Below, one piece after another: positions 17,212 to 25,574 of a stretch of 64,000 bases of DNA. A model generated the notes under the pieces. The model did no database searches and was not told the origin of the DNA. It was given only the letters and a program-made list of their open reading frames with translations. The translations under genes and the position numbers were made by a program. Positions within the stretch are counted from its first letter, which is position 1; each line of letters begins with the position of its first letter. Source of the stretch: Candidatus Poseidoniaceae archaeon (GTDB lineage: Archaea; Thermoplasmatota; Poseidoniia; Poseidoniales; Poseidoniaceae); the NCBI GenBank assembly GCA_949372875.1, contig CASIAW010000009.1:1-64000 (forward strand), given 5' to 3'.

Positions 17212-18486
17212 ATGGATAACTTGGATAAGACTGAGAACTACACCGTCCGCGACATGAGTTTGGCTGAACAAGGTGCACTTCGTGTCGATTGGGCTCGAGC
17301 ACGTATGCCTGTCATGGCCAAAATCAAGGAAGAAGCTGAACGTACGAAACCTCTTGCAGGCATGCGTGTTGCGGGATGCCTTCACGTCACAAAAGAGACA
17401 GCAGTTTTGATTGAAACCATCGGTGCAGCAGGTGCTGAAATTTCATGGTCTGGATGTAACCCACTTTCAACACAAGATGATGTAGCCGCTTGGCTTGCCG
17501 CTGAAGGATACTCCGTTCACGCTTGGCACGGGCAATCAAACGAGGATTTCTACTGGTGCATCGACCGTACTCTTGAGTTCAAACCAACACTGACTCTTGA
17601 TGACGGTGCAGACTTGATTGTTCGGGTACACGGAGAAAAGTCAGAATACGCCGCCGGTGTGATTGGTGGAACAGAAGAAACCACAACAGGTGTTCACCGA
17701 CTTCGTGCTATGGCCGCTGCTGGTGACTTGCGTTACCCAGTTCTCGCAGTCAACGATGCAGTCACCAAATGGGACTTTGACAATGTTTACGGCACCGGTC
17801 AATCAACCATCGACGGAATTCTACGAGCAACCTCGGTCCTCATTGCTGGAAAAACATTCGTCGTTTCAGGATACGGCCACTGTGGAAGTGGACTAGCAAT
17901 GCGTGCCCGTGGAATGGGTGCAAATGTCGTCATTACTGAAGTCGACCCGCTCCCTGCTCTGCGAGCGGTTATGGAAGGCTACACGGTTATGACCATGGAA
18001 GAAGCAGCCAAGATTGGCGATATATTCTGCACTGCAACTGGAATGGAGGACGTCATTTACGGCCCACACTTTGACTCGATGAAAGATGGAGCCATTATCG
18101 CAAATACTGGTCACTACGATTGTGAAATCAAGATTACTGACCTTGAAGAGCGAGCAACCTCCGTTCGAACTATTCGTCCTAACAATGAAGAATTCCTTAT
18201 GCCAGACGGTCGACGTATCTTCCTACTTGCTCGTGGCCGATTGGTCAACCTAGCAGCAGCGGAAGGTCACCCATCAGAAGTGATGGACATGTCTTTTGCG
18301 AACCAATTCCTTTCGCTTTGCCGCTTGGCAAAGGAAGGCGCTTCAATGGGTAAAGAAGTCTATGACATCACCAAAGAACAAGATCAAGATTTGGCCACAA
18401 CCAAACTTGAGACACTCGGTTTCAGCATCGATGTTCTTACAGATGCTCAACTTGCTTACCTTGACGACTATACAGTCGGCACATGA
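17212..18486 (+). CDS. ahcY: S-adenosylhomocysteine hydrolase
   Basis: 424 residues, standard archaeal length. Converts S-adenosylhomocysteine to adenosine and homocysteine, closing the methyl cycle, with tightly bound NAD. Motifs: Y-TVRDMSLAEQG at the start (which supports ATG 17212), AGCLHVTKETAVLIETI, SGCNPLSTQDD, WDFDNVYGTGQSTIDGI, NAD loop SGYGHCGSGLA, TGMEDVI and NTGHYDCEI. It stands alone downstream of the small winged-helix gene and has a structured leader. Confidence 0.97.
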   Translation: MDNLDKTENYTVRDMSLAEQGALRVDWARARMPVMAKIKEEAERTKPLAGMRVAGCLHVTKETAVLIETIGAAGAEISWSGCNPLSTQDDVAAWLAAEGYSVHAWHGQSNEDFYWCIDRTLEFKPTLTLDDGADLIVRVHGEKSEYAAGVIGGTEETTTGVHRLRAMAAAGDLRYPVLAVNDAVTKWDFDNVYGTGQSTIDGILRATSVLIAGKTFVVSGYGHCGSGLAMRARGMGANVVITEVDPLPALRAVMEGYTVMTMEEAAKIGDIFCTATGMEDVIYGPHFDSMKDGAIIANTGHYDCEIKITDLEERATSVRTIRPNNEEFLMPDGRRIFLLARGRLVNLAAAEGHPSEVMDMSFANQFLSLCRLAKEGASMGKEVYDITKEQDQDLATTKLETLGFSIDVLTDAQLAYLDDYTVGT

Positions 18487-18503
18487 GAAAGATTTCTCGA
18501 AAT

Positions 18504-18549
18504 GCTGTCGCAATGACAGCCCCGCTCAATAGACTAGACTTTTTGTCTA
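18504..18549. terminator. Convergent terminator hairpins
   Basis: Between the convergent ahcY and DUF4149 genes. GCTGTC-GCAAT-GACAGC at 18504-18520 is a perfect 6-bp hairpin; TAGAC-TTTTT-GTCTA at 18535-18549 is a second, with a T-run in its loop. They may serve both directions; archaeal termination depends mainly on T-runs. Confidence 0.5.
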
Positions 18550-18930
18550 TTAAACAAACAAATATCCAATGTTTGCTAGTAGGATGACTACGGTTAGGTA
18601 TACACTAATTTTGTGAAGTATATTGAACAGTTTTTGATTTCCTTCATCTGTTGCTCGGTTCGTAGCTGGAATGATGAGATAGCATGTAAGTGCAAGCAAT
18701 GCGGTAGATCCTGCAATTCCGTAATGAATCACGTTTGGATTCTCATGGAAATAAAGATCAATAACTGAAGCGACGCCTAAAACGGTCAGACAAATGAAGA
18801 ATTTAGGCCAGAGTGCTCGAATGACGACTCCAAAGTCCTTTATCTCGAGTTTTTTAAACAATGTTGGGGCGACGATGGCCGTTTGTAAAAGAATGAAGCC
18901 GACAATCATGCCAGGGAAATAGTAGTGCAT
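18550..18930 (-). CDS. DUF4149-like membrane protein
   Basis: 126 residues with four transmembrane segments. The first carries VAPTLFKKLE, the second ALWPKFFICLTVLG, the last part has IIPATNRATDEG before KLFNILHKISVYL, a layout that resembles DUF4149/TMEM205-type proteins. Function of that family is not established. It is convergent with ahcY and 60 bp downstream of the aldolase stop on the opposite reading side, so it is probably monocistronic. Confidence 0.6.
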   Translation of the reverse strand: MHYYFPGMIVGFILLQTAIVAPTLFKKLEIKDFGVVIRALWPKFFICLTVLGVASVIDLYFHENPNVIHYGIAGSTALLALTCYLIIPATNRATDEGNQKLFNILHKISVYLTVVILLANIGYLFV

Positions 18931-18990
18931 AATTTATCCAAGTGAGAGCAGCATAAAAATTAGGTCGCCCTAAAGAGTCAGCATCAATCT

Positions 18991-19911
18991 TCAATTTCCG
19001 TTGAAGATTTCCATTGCTTTTTCTACAGAAGCGCCTTCACAGATGATGGCGTGACAAGCAGCAGTCATACGAACAGCAGATTCTGTGTCGCGCTGGTGAA
19101 TGTTTCGTCCTGTAGCAGCTCCCATGCAGTTTCCAACAGTCATTTGGTCATGCAGGCGCTGCAAAAATGCATCAGCAGGTAGTGAGCCACCGCCCGAGCA
19201 AATAATTCCACATCGGCCAGCCGCTTCAGCGGCAACAGCAAGAGATTCAGGTTCGGTCATTCCGTCAAATGCAGATGGATAGTTGACCTTAGCAAAGTCA
19301 GCACCAATACATGCAGCAACACCAGCAGCTCCAGAGATGAGTTGCGGGTCTTTTTCATTAGAGACCGCTTTACCTCGCGGATACATCCACACAACAGCAA
19401 TCATTCCAAGCTCGTGTGCTTGACGAATAAATTGAGCCGCTTCTGAAAGCATTTCATGCTCAAATTCACTACCGATGTAAATGGTGTAGCCAATTCCAAC
19501 AACATTTATTCCGTTGTGAGTTAATGCCATGACGTCGTCCATATCCCACATTGCTTGGGAAATAGGATCTCTTTGGTTTGTTTTTACCATGTGAGATTTT
19601 GAGTTCAATTTGACCAAATATGGCAGGTTTGGATAGTCTCGAGCATAGTGTGAAATGAGTCCCAGTTGACCAGCAAGAACACCAAGGGTTCCAGCATCAT
19701 GACAGCGCTGTCCAATTTCAAAAAGGTGCCCTGGGTCGTTTGATGTTGCAGGGATGCCTTCGCCGTAAAAATCATCATTGAGGTGCTCAATTTTTTGGTC
19801 ACAGGCAAAGAGATTCATTTTACCCGTACCAGCAGTGGCAGCATCCATGTTTTGGATGTAGGTATCAATTAGATCATTTGGGACATCTGCTGGGACATTG
19901 TACTTCGACAT
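18991..19911 (-). CDS. Class I fructose-bisphosphate aldolase, archaeal FbaB/DeoC type
   Basis: About 306 residues of the DeoC/LacD/FbaB aldolase family. The Schiff-base lysine lies in GADFAKVNYPS; CSGGGSLPADAFL and GRNIHQRD form the phosphate-binding and C-terminal motifs. It cleaves or forms fructose 1,6-bisphosphate. The ATG at 19911 gives the normal N-terminus; the open frame extends to 20067 but overlaps the TPMT gene. With the class II FBPase in this window it supplies separate aldolase and phosphatase steps of gluconeogenesis. Confidence 0.88.
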   Translation of the reverse strand: MSKYNVPADVPNDLIDTYIQNMDAATAGTGKMNLFACDQKIEHLNDDFYGEGIPATSNDPGHLFEIGQRCHDAGTLGVLAGQLGLISHYARDYPNLPYLVKLNSKSHMVKTNQRDPISQAMWDMDDVMALTHNGINVVGIGYTIYIGSEFEHEMLSEAAQFIRQAHELGMIAVVWMYPRGKAVSNEKDPQLISGAAGVAACIGADFAKVNYPSAFDGMTEPESLAVAAEAAGRCGIICSGGGSLPADAFLQRLHDQMTVGNCMGAATGRNIHQRDTESAVRMTAACHAIICEGASVEKAMEIFNGN

Positions 19912-20030
19912 TATCTCACCTGTATTTGGGCGAAACGCGATGAGGACTTCAAGACTACGGCTTTGAACTCTGAGGAAAAACTTCCATTTACATCTTTTTT
20001 TAATGCTCAAATTATTCAGATCTCGATTAT

Positions 20031-20666
20031 TTATCGGCGGGTCAAAATGAATACAGAAAGACTGCATCGACTCAATCCTCTGTCTTCTTCTTCAGTTAAA
20101 TCAGTGAATTGTACGCGTTCAATTTCAAAATAGGGGCTAAACAAGTGTTCCACATCCGCATCTGAAAGGGCGAACGGAGGCCCTTGCATCTCTTCTTTCG
20201 GATAATCAAAAGTAACCATCAATCCTTTAGCTCGGACTGTCGTGAACTTGCGTAATTGTTCGACATATTGCGACCGCAAAGATGGCGGTAGAGCAACCAA
20301 TGCAGCTCGATCATACCAAGCAGAGAACGGTGCATCATCTGGTTGAACTTTGAAGAAGTCAGCTTGATACAACGTGATGCTTTCGGCAGTAAATTTTTTG
20401 GCTGACTTGACTGAAGAGTGAATCGGTACTTTCAACCATTCTTCAAAAAATTCGTCCACTGCTTTTTCAACAAATTCTATTCCGCTTACGGGATGTCCTT
20501 GTTGAGCAAGCCAGTGCATGTCGAGAGATTTCCCACATAGTGGAACCAAAACGTGACTGGATGAATCCAGTTCAAGTTTAGACCAATGCTCCGTTAATGC
20601 CGGGTTTGCCATGGAGCGATGAAAACCGATTCGGTTCTCATCCCAACGCTGATGCCAAATGGACAT
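20031..20666 (-). CDS. Thiopurine S-methyltransferase family protein
   Basis: 211 residues. The TPMT signature is clear: W-QRWDENRIGFHRSMANP at the start, SAM-binding VLVPLCGKSLDMHWLA, SGIEFVEKAVDEFF, and YDRAALVALPPSLRSQY. In bacteria such enzymes methylate selenium, tellurium or thiol compounds using S-adenosylmethionine. It is more common in bacteria than archaea, so transfer is plausible. It starts 4 bp downstream of the enoyl-CoA hydratase stop, suggesting cotranscription. Confidence 0.92.
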   Translation of the reverse strand: MSIWHQRWDENRIGFHRSMANPALTEHWSKLELDSSSHVLVPLCGKSLDMHWLAQQGHPVSGIEFVEKAVDEFFEEWLKVPIHSSVKSAKKFTAESITLYQADFFKVQPDDAPFSAWYDRAALVALPPSLRSQYVEQLRKFTTVRAKGLMVTFDYPKEEMQGPPFALSDADVEHLFSPYFEIERVQFTDLTEEEDRGLSRCSLSVFILTRR

Positions 20667-20670
20667 TCAA

Positions 20671-21537
20671 TCACTGGCCAGTGAAGTTTGCAACACGCTT
20701 TTCGACGTAAGCAGCAATACCTTCTTTTGCGTCACTGCTGTTGAAGAGAGATGCTTGCAATTCTCGCTCGAGAGCCAAGTGGTATTCGAAAGGAATCTCT
20801 GGTCCAGTTTGGCAGGAGCGCTTGATGTTTCCTACAGCCTTGACTGCCTTGTTTGGAAGTGTAAATTGACTGCACCAGTCGAGGATATCACGTCGGAAAT
20901 CTTCAGCAGAGCCTTCCCAAATGTGGTTGATAAGATTACATCCATGTGCATCCTCAAAAGACATGAGTTCGCCAGTTACCATCATTTCAAGAGCCATTGC
21001 CTTACCAATAAGACGGGTCAGTCGAGCGGTTCCACCTGTTCCTGCAAGCACACCAAGGTTGATTTCAGGAAGTCCGACTTTTCCAGCATTCTTTCGAGCA
21101 ATTCGAATATCTGCAGCCATTGCAATTTCAAGACCGCCGCCAACAGCGTGGCCGTTGATAGCGCAAACAACGAGTTTCGATGTTTGCTCGAGTCGAGAAA
21201 GGGTCTCGTTAGCGTGAAGACAGAAGTTATACTTGAAACCTGGAGTGACGCTGTTCAACATTTGAATTGAAGCGCCAGCGGAAAAGAAAGATGCTCCATT
21301 ACCAGTCAATACGATGCATGTGACATCGTCATCGAATCGTGCTTTGACAACTGCAGTGTCAATATCTCTCATCATTTCGTGAGTATAGGTATTCGGGGAA
21401 CGGTCGTTAGCACCTTCTAAAGGAGCACCAGCAGAGTCAGAAGTCAGTTCAATAACAGCAATGCCATTTGTGGTGACACCGTAGTTGACTAAGCGGTTAG
21501 GCATGGGTTCAAGTTTGAGTCCGTAGAGGTCGCTCAT
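20671..21537 (-). CDS. Enoyl-CoA hydratase/isomerase family protein
   Basis: About 288 residues, crotonase fold. The oxyanion-hole segments are FFSAGASIQML and NGHAVGGGLEIAMAADIRIA; GLPEINLGVLAGTGGTARLT follows as usual. It should hydrate or isomerise a CoA thioester, substrate unknown. The ATG at 21537 is preferred; the open frame upstream to 21699 overlaps the flavoprotein. The second of the two usual catalytic glutamates is present in PEINLG. It forms a minus-strand operon with a flavoprotein upstream and TPMT downstream. Confidence 0.9.
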   Translation of the reverse strand: MSDLYGLKLEPMPNRLVNYGVTTNGIAVIELTSDSAGAPLEGANDRSPNTYTHEMMRDIDTAVVKARFDDDVTCIVLTGNGASFFSAGASIQMLNSVTPGFKYNFCLHANETLSRLEQTSKLVVCAINGHAVGGGLEIAMAADIRIARKNAGKVGLPEINLGVLAGTGGTARLTRLIGKAMALEMMVTGELMSFEDAHGCNLINHIWEGSAEDFRRDILDWCSQFTLPNKAVKAVGNIKRSCQTGPEIPFEYHLALERELQASLFNSSDAKEGIAAYVEKRVANFTGQ

Positions 21538-21577
21538 ACCCCTACCACAGGTATTCGCATTAAGAACAAATCGCCTC

Positions 21578-22831
21578 TCATTTCTGCGATGCTTTTTCGG
21601 TTTCAGTGTCTTTAGCAAACGAAACCTTTGCCCCTTTTCGCCTGAATTCGTTCCATTGTTCACCAATCGCTCTCGCTTCCGCAGAAGGCTCCCAAACATC
21701 GCGCTTGAGGGCTTTGCGGAAAGGCATGCGTCGAACGCCCCGGCCCATTGCTTTCGGATCTTTCGAGAGCATGAAGGGATTCACAATTCGATAGAGGAGT
21801 GATTTGAAAAATGAAGGTGCGAACAATTTGCCAATCCATACCAAACCATCACCTCGCTTTTTTTGGTCTTTCATCCAAGCCTTGCACATTCGCTTGAAGG
21901 TTCGATCACCGACCCGATTCATGAGCCATCGATTTGCGACACTGGTTCGAACATAGGGCATCAGATGTTTTCGAACATCGTCTTCATAATCGCTGTTACC
22001 AAGAATATCATTTGCAGCTAAAACTCCGGACCAGACTGCCATACGCATTCCAAAACCCCACATGAAGTCTTGAAGACCGCCCGATTCTCCAACGTAATAT
22101 CGTCCGTCTTGTTTGTAGTTACTGTTGATAGTGAAATCACCCTTTCCACCAACTCTCTTAATTGGTATTCTGTTGAGATTTGGATAGTGTGCTTCATACC
22201 AAGCGATGGTCTCGTTGAGAAAACGGTCGCTTTTCTTTTGTTTACGCCATAAACATGTGCAAATCAAACCCACGCCATCAATGATGATGAGGTAGGAGTA
22301 TGATCCGGGTGCTAATTTATCGTTGAGTTGGAATCCAATATGATTCGGATGGTCGGTCTTGAAAATCTCTCCGTATGCTACAGCTGAGGTTCCTTTAGGA
22401 CCACAAGCTATGATGGTGCAATCTTCTTCTTTGACTCGTGACTTGTAATGGATTTGCGCACCCGCTGCCAGAGCCTGTCGTTTGAAACCTTGATCGATGG
22501 TATGTTCCGAGGTTCCTCGTTCAACGATTCGATAAGCAATGCTTGGAGTTGTAGCTTGCGTAACAACATCATCTGGGTGTATTAAATCGACAACATCAAA
22601 CTCGGTTGCCTTGAATTCAGATAAATCGAACCCCCATTCTTTCAACTGGTCGAAAAAGTCGACACCCATGCTCCAGTTTTCAAGTGCTTGGAAGTCGCCA
22701 TCAAATCGAGAGCCTGAATCTTCACGGATATCGTGGACATGAACTTCTCTTCCTGCCTTTGCCAACACGGTTGCAGCAGCAAGACCCGAAAGTCCAGCGC
22801 CCATGATATGGATGGCAGAATCATCGCCCAT
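21578..22831 (-). CDS. FAD-dependent oxidoreductase, geranylgeranyl-reductase-like
   Basis: About 417 residues. IHIMGAGLSGLAAATVLAKAG is followed by an acidic strand VHVHDIRED, the FAD-binding Rossmann motif of the p-hydroxybenzoate hydroxylase/geranylgeranyl reductase superfamily. QGFKRQALAAGAQIHYKSRV and YVGESGGLQDFMWGFGMRMA (FAD-ribityl region) support this. A role in saturating archaeal lipid isoprenoids is possible but not shown. GGGAGA lies before the ATG at 22831; an alternative ATG is at 22843. Confidence 0.8.
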   Translation of the reverse strand: MGDDSAIHIMGAGLSGLAAATVLAKAGREVHVHDIREDSGSRFDGDFQALENWSMGVDFFDQLKEWGFDLSEFKATEFDVVDLIHPDDVVTQATTPSIAYRIVERGTSEHTIDQGFKRQALAAGAQIHYKSRVKEEDCTIIACGPKGTSAVAYGEIFKTDHPNHIGFQLNDKLAPGSYSYLIIIDGVGLICTCLWRKQKKSDRFLNETIAWYEAHYPNLNRIPIKRVGGKGDFTINSNYKQDGRYYVGESGGLQDFMWGFGMRMAVWSGVLAANDILGNSDYEDDVRKHLMPYVRTSVANRWLMNRVGDRTFKRMCKAWMKDQKKRGDGLVWIGKLFAPSFFKSLLYRIVNPFMLSKDPKAMGRGVRRMPFRKALKRDVWEPSAEARAIGEQWNEFRRKGAKVSFAKDTETEKASQK

Positions 22832-22884
22832 GATATCTCCCATACAGGCGTGAGGTTTGAATGATGCGTTCCCTTCGTGTGTCT

Positions 22885-23310
22885 ATGTCGGGCACAATTC
22901 TCATTGAAGAGGCGCCCAAAATCCTTGACGATGTTGCTTTAAAATCCAAACTACCAACCGAGGGATGTGGTGCAGTAGTCTCTTTTTTAGGAATCACTCG
23001 TGGTAAAGAAGGCGATGCTGATGTTCTTCGACTCGAATTCGATGCATGGCAAGAGCAATTGACGCCAGTTTTGCATTCATTAGCTGAACAAGCAATTTCC
23101 AAGTTCGGTGTTCTCGCCATCGCAATGGCTCATCGCGTAGGTAGCGTTGGGCCCCAGGAACCAATTGTTGCGATTCATGTTGGAAGCCCTCACCGCAAAG
23201 AGGCGTTTCAAGCGTGTGAATGGCTCATCGACGAACTGAAAAAGCAAGCGCCTCTATGGAAAAAAGAAGTCACGAGTGCCGGCGAGTCTTGGAAGGCTGG
23301 TTTGGGATAA
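22885..23310 (+). CDS. moaE: Molybdopterin synthase catalytic subunit
   Basis: About 141 residues. The MoaE core motifs are intact: GAVVSFLGITRGKEG, AHRVGSVGPQEPIVAIHVGS, HRKEAFQACEWLIDELKKQA and PLWKKE with the catalytic lysines. With MoaD it inserts the dithiolene sulphurs into precursor Z. An upstream ATG pair at 22861 exists, but 22885 gives the usual N-terminus. moaC follows 13 bp later, so they form an operon. MoaD is not in this window. Confidence 0.93.
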   Translation: MSGTILIEEAPKILDDVALKSKLPTEGCGAVVSFLGITRGKEGDADVLRLEFDAWQEQLTPVLHSLAEQAISKFGVLAIAMAHRVGSVGPQEPIVAIHVGSPHRKEAFQACEWLIDELKKQAPLWKKEVTSAGESWKAGLG

Positions 23311-23323
23311 AGGAGTCGATAAA

Positions 23324-23788
23324 ATGGAAAAAGAAATCGAAGGTATTGTAGAAATTGGTTCTAAACCAATAGTGGAACGTCGAGCAACTGCTACTGGTTT
23401 ACTCAACCTGACTCAACAATCAACTGAAGCAATTCAAAACAAAGCGGTCAAGAAAGGAGATGTGCTTGAAGCTTCTACTATCGCTGCAATTCAAGCAGTC
23501 AAGGAAACGCCTCGTATTGTCCCACACTGCCATCCAATCCCTCTAGAAGGGTGCAAAGTGAATTGGTCCTGGGAGGGAAATTCTCTTCGTTGCACAGTTC
23601 AAGTTTCAGCACACTACAAGACGGGTATTGAGATGGAAGCGCTCACCGGTGTTAGCGCAGGGCTACTTTGTGCTCTTGATATGGTGAAGTCGATGGAAAA
23701 AGATGATCAGGGACAATATCCAAAAACATCGATTTCAGATATTGTCGTGGTCGAGAAGTACAAGGGAAACGAATTCATTGCTGAGTAA
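23324..23788 (+). CDS. moaC: Cyclic pyranopterin monophosphate synthase
   Basis: About 154 residues, normal for MoaC, which with MoaA makes cyclic pyranopterin monophosphate. TPRIVPHCHPIPLEGCKVNW and TGIEMEALTGVSAGLLCALD then MVKSMEKDD are diagnostic; HCHP and the late lysine are active-site residues. AGGAG at 23311 precedes the ATG at 23324. Its last 14 bp overlap the end of the convergent GNAT-aminotransferase gene. Confidence 0.95.
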   Translation: MEKEIEGIVEIGSKPIVERRATATGLLNLTQQSTEAIQNKAVKKGDVLEASTIAAIQAVKETPRIVPHCHPIPLEGCKVNWSWEGNSLRCTVQVSAHYKTGIEMEALTGVSAGLLCALDMVKSMEKDDQGQYPKTSISDIVVVEKYKGNEFIAE

Positions 23789-25478
23789 GGACTTCTTTGA
23801 CGCATTGGATTATTCGTTGATTTTCGTCTCTTGAACGTATAGCAAATCGAACAGCGTTATTTCCAAGTGTGATGCCCATGTTTTGAGCATCTCGGATGAA
23901 CACGCCTTTTTGCTTGCAAGCCTCGATGAAACTGGAAGACGTATGCTGGGAATCCTCGGGGAGGAATGTCAAAAGGAAGTTAGCCACGCCGGGTAAGACA
24001 CTGAAGTTTTGTTGCGTTAGTTGTTGCCCCATCTGCTTTCTTTGTTCATGGATTACTGCATATTGTTCGCTGTAATAATCGGGATTCTTCAACGCAGCAA
24101 CTGCTGCTAATTGGCCGGGTAAACTAACTGCCCACGGCGGAATAAAACGTCGTAAGTCGGAGACTTTTTGACTCGCTGCATAAGCGACTCTTAAACCTGA
24201 TAACGCGTAACATTTACTCATGCTTTTGCAAACGATCAAACTCGGAATCTCGGCAACCAGTGCTTCTAGTGAATGAGCGTCGGGAATATAATCGATGTAT
24301 GTTTCATCAACCCAGATCATTTTGCACCGTGTAGGAGATTCGCTTTCATCTTGGATCCGATGGACAATTTCACCCATTTCTTCTGAATATACACCAGTAG
24401 GGCTGTTTGGATTAACGAAGATGACAGCATCATGTAAGCGAGCTTGGGATACTAAATCATCGCTGTTAATTTCAAAACCATTCTCACGATGGAGTATGAA
24501 ATTCGTCATTTCACACCCGATTACATGTGTGAGGATATGACTGTATTCTCCATACATTGGAGAAAGAACGAGAACTCTTGAATCTGCATTGAGAAGGCGA
24601 GGTAAGAAAGAAAACATGAGTGAGGATGAGCCCGAAGAAACGGCGACGTTGTTTGATTCAATGCCCCGAACTTCCGCTATAGTCTGAATCAATTCTTCAC
24701 ATTGCGTTGGTGGTGATTCTTGGCAGCAACGTTCAAGTTGTTCTCGAAGTATTCCCAGTGCTTCAGGGCATGGTGGGAAAGGGCTGTCCAATACATCAGC
24801 AACAATCAGTGAATCTCGAACTTCAAAATCAAATTTAGATGCGTCCCAAGACTTTCCGCCATGATAACACACATCTCCATCTTCGATGTCGAGAGGGTCA
24901 ACTTTAGAGATTTTTTCAGGATGCATACTGAGGGCTTTCTGTGGATTAAGATGCATAGGGTAATAGTGCGTTTCACCGTAATGAACGCCATATTCTTCAA
25001 AAACAGTCATGCCGATTTTCTTATACAACTCGACAACGTTTGAATGCCCCATCGCAATGATATCAGTTCCTTCAAACTGGAGCACGTATTGAAGGGCATA
25101 AGCCATCAATTTTTCAGAAATCTGTTTGCCTCTAAATTCCGGTGATACGGTTAATGCTCGAACTTCATATGTTGAGGAAAGTCTGTCATCGCATAGTGGG
25201 TATAATGTATTTTGCAAAACTTCTTGCGAAAAATATTGGTTCAACCTGAAAGGCTGATTTTCTGGAGGATTCAAACTGATATAGCCCGCAAGGGTTTTTC
25301 CAACCATGCAGGCGATAAAATTCCGACCAGGGTCCTCTATCTGTCTCTCTGAATTCACTTCATATTGCCGTAATTCACTGGCATAGACATCGTGTCTTAA
25401 ACTGGAAATTTGATTCCAAATGTCGGTTATTTCTGAGTTGTATGGGAGAGGGTAATTGAAAAAAACAAACTCAGTCAT
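23775..25478 (-). CDS. Fused GNAT acyltransferase - class I/II aminotransferase
   Basis: About 567 residues. Residues 1-180 resemble a GNAT acyltransferase of the N-acyl-amino-acid or autoinducer-synthase-like kind: LRHDVYASELRQYEVNS, AGYISLNPP, and the acyl-CoA loop TVSPEFRGKQISEKLMAY. Residues about 210-567 are a PLP aminotransferase like histidinol-phosphate aminotransferase: SSGSSSLMFSFLPRL, NPNSPTGVYS, WVDETYIDY and the PLP lysine in KSMSKCYALSGLRVAY. GAGGAG precedes ATG 25478; another ATG is at 25538. A coupled acyl transfer and transamination on one substrate is inferred only from the fusion. Confidence 0.85.
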   Translation of the reverse strand: MTEFVFFNYPLPYNSEITDIWNQISSLRHDVYASELRQYEVNSERQIEDPGRNFIACMVGKTLAGYISLNPPENQPFRLNQYFSQEVLQNTLYPLCDDRLSSTYEVRALTVSPEFRGKQISEKLMAYALQYVLQFEGTDIIAMGHSNVVELYKKIGMTVFEEYGVHYGETHYYPMHLNPQKALSMHPEKISKVDPLDIEDGDVCYHGGKSWDASKFDFEVRDSLIVADVLDSPFPPCPEALGILREQLERCCQESPPTQCEELIQTIAEVRGIESNNVAVSSGSSSLMFSFLPRLLNADSRVLVLSPMYGEYSHILTHVIGCEMTNFILHRENGFEINSDDLVSQARLHDAVIFVNPNSPTGVYSEEMGEIVHRIQDESESPTRCKMIWVDETYIDYIPDAHSLEALVAEIPSLIVCKSMSKCYALSGLRVAYAASQKVSDLRRFIPPWAVSLPGQLAAVAALKNPDYYSEQYAVIHEQRKQMGQQLTQQNFSVLPGVANFLLTFLPEDSQHTSSSFIEACKQKGVFIRDAQNMGITLGNNAVRFAIRSRDENQRIIQCVKEVLTQQ

Positions 25479-25574
25479 GACGATTACATTCTCCTCTAGC
25501 CCTTCAATGATTCGCCGGTTAATTGTCAAATACTCCATCGCAAAGACATTATTGTATTGCTTGTTGCGAACAAC

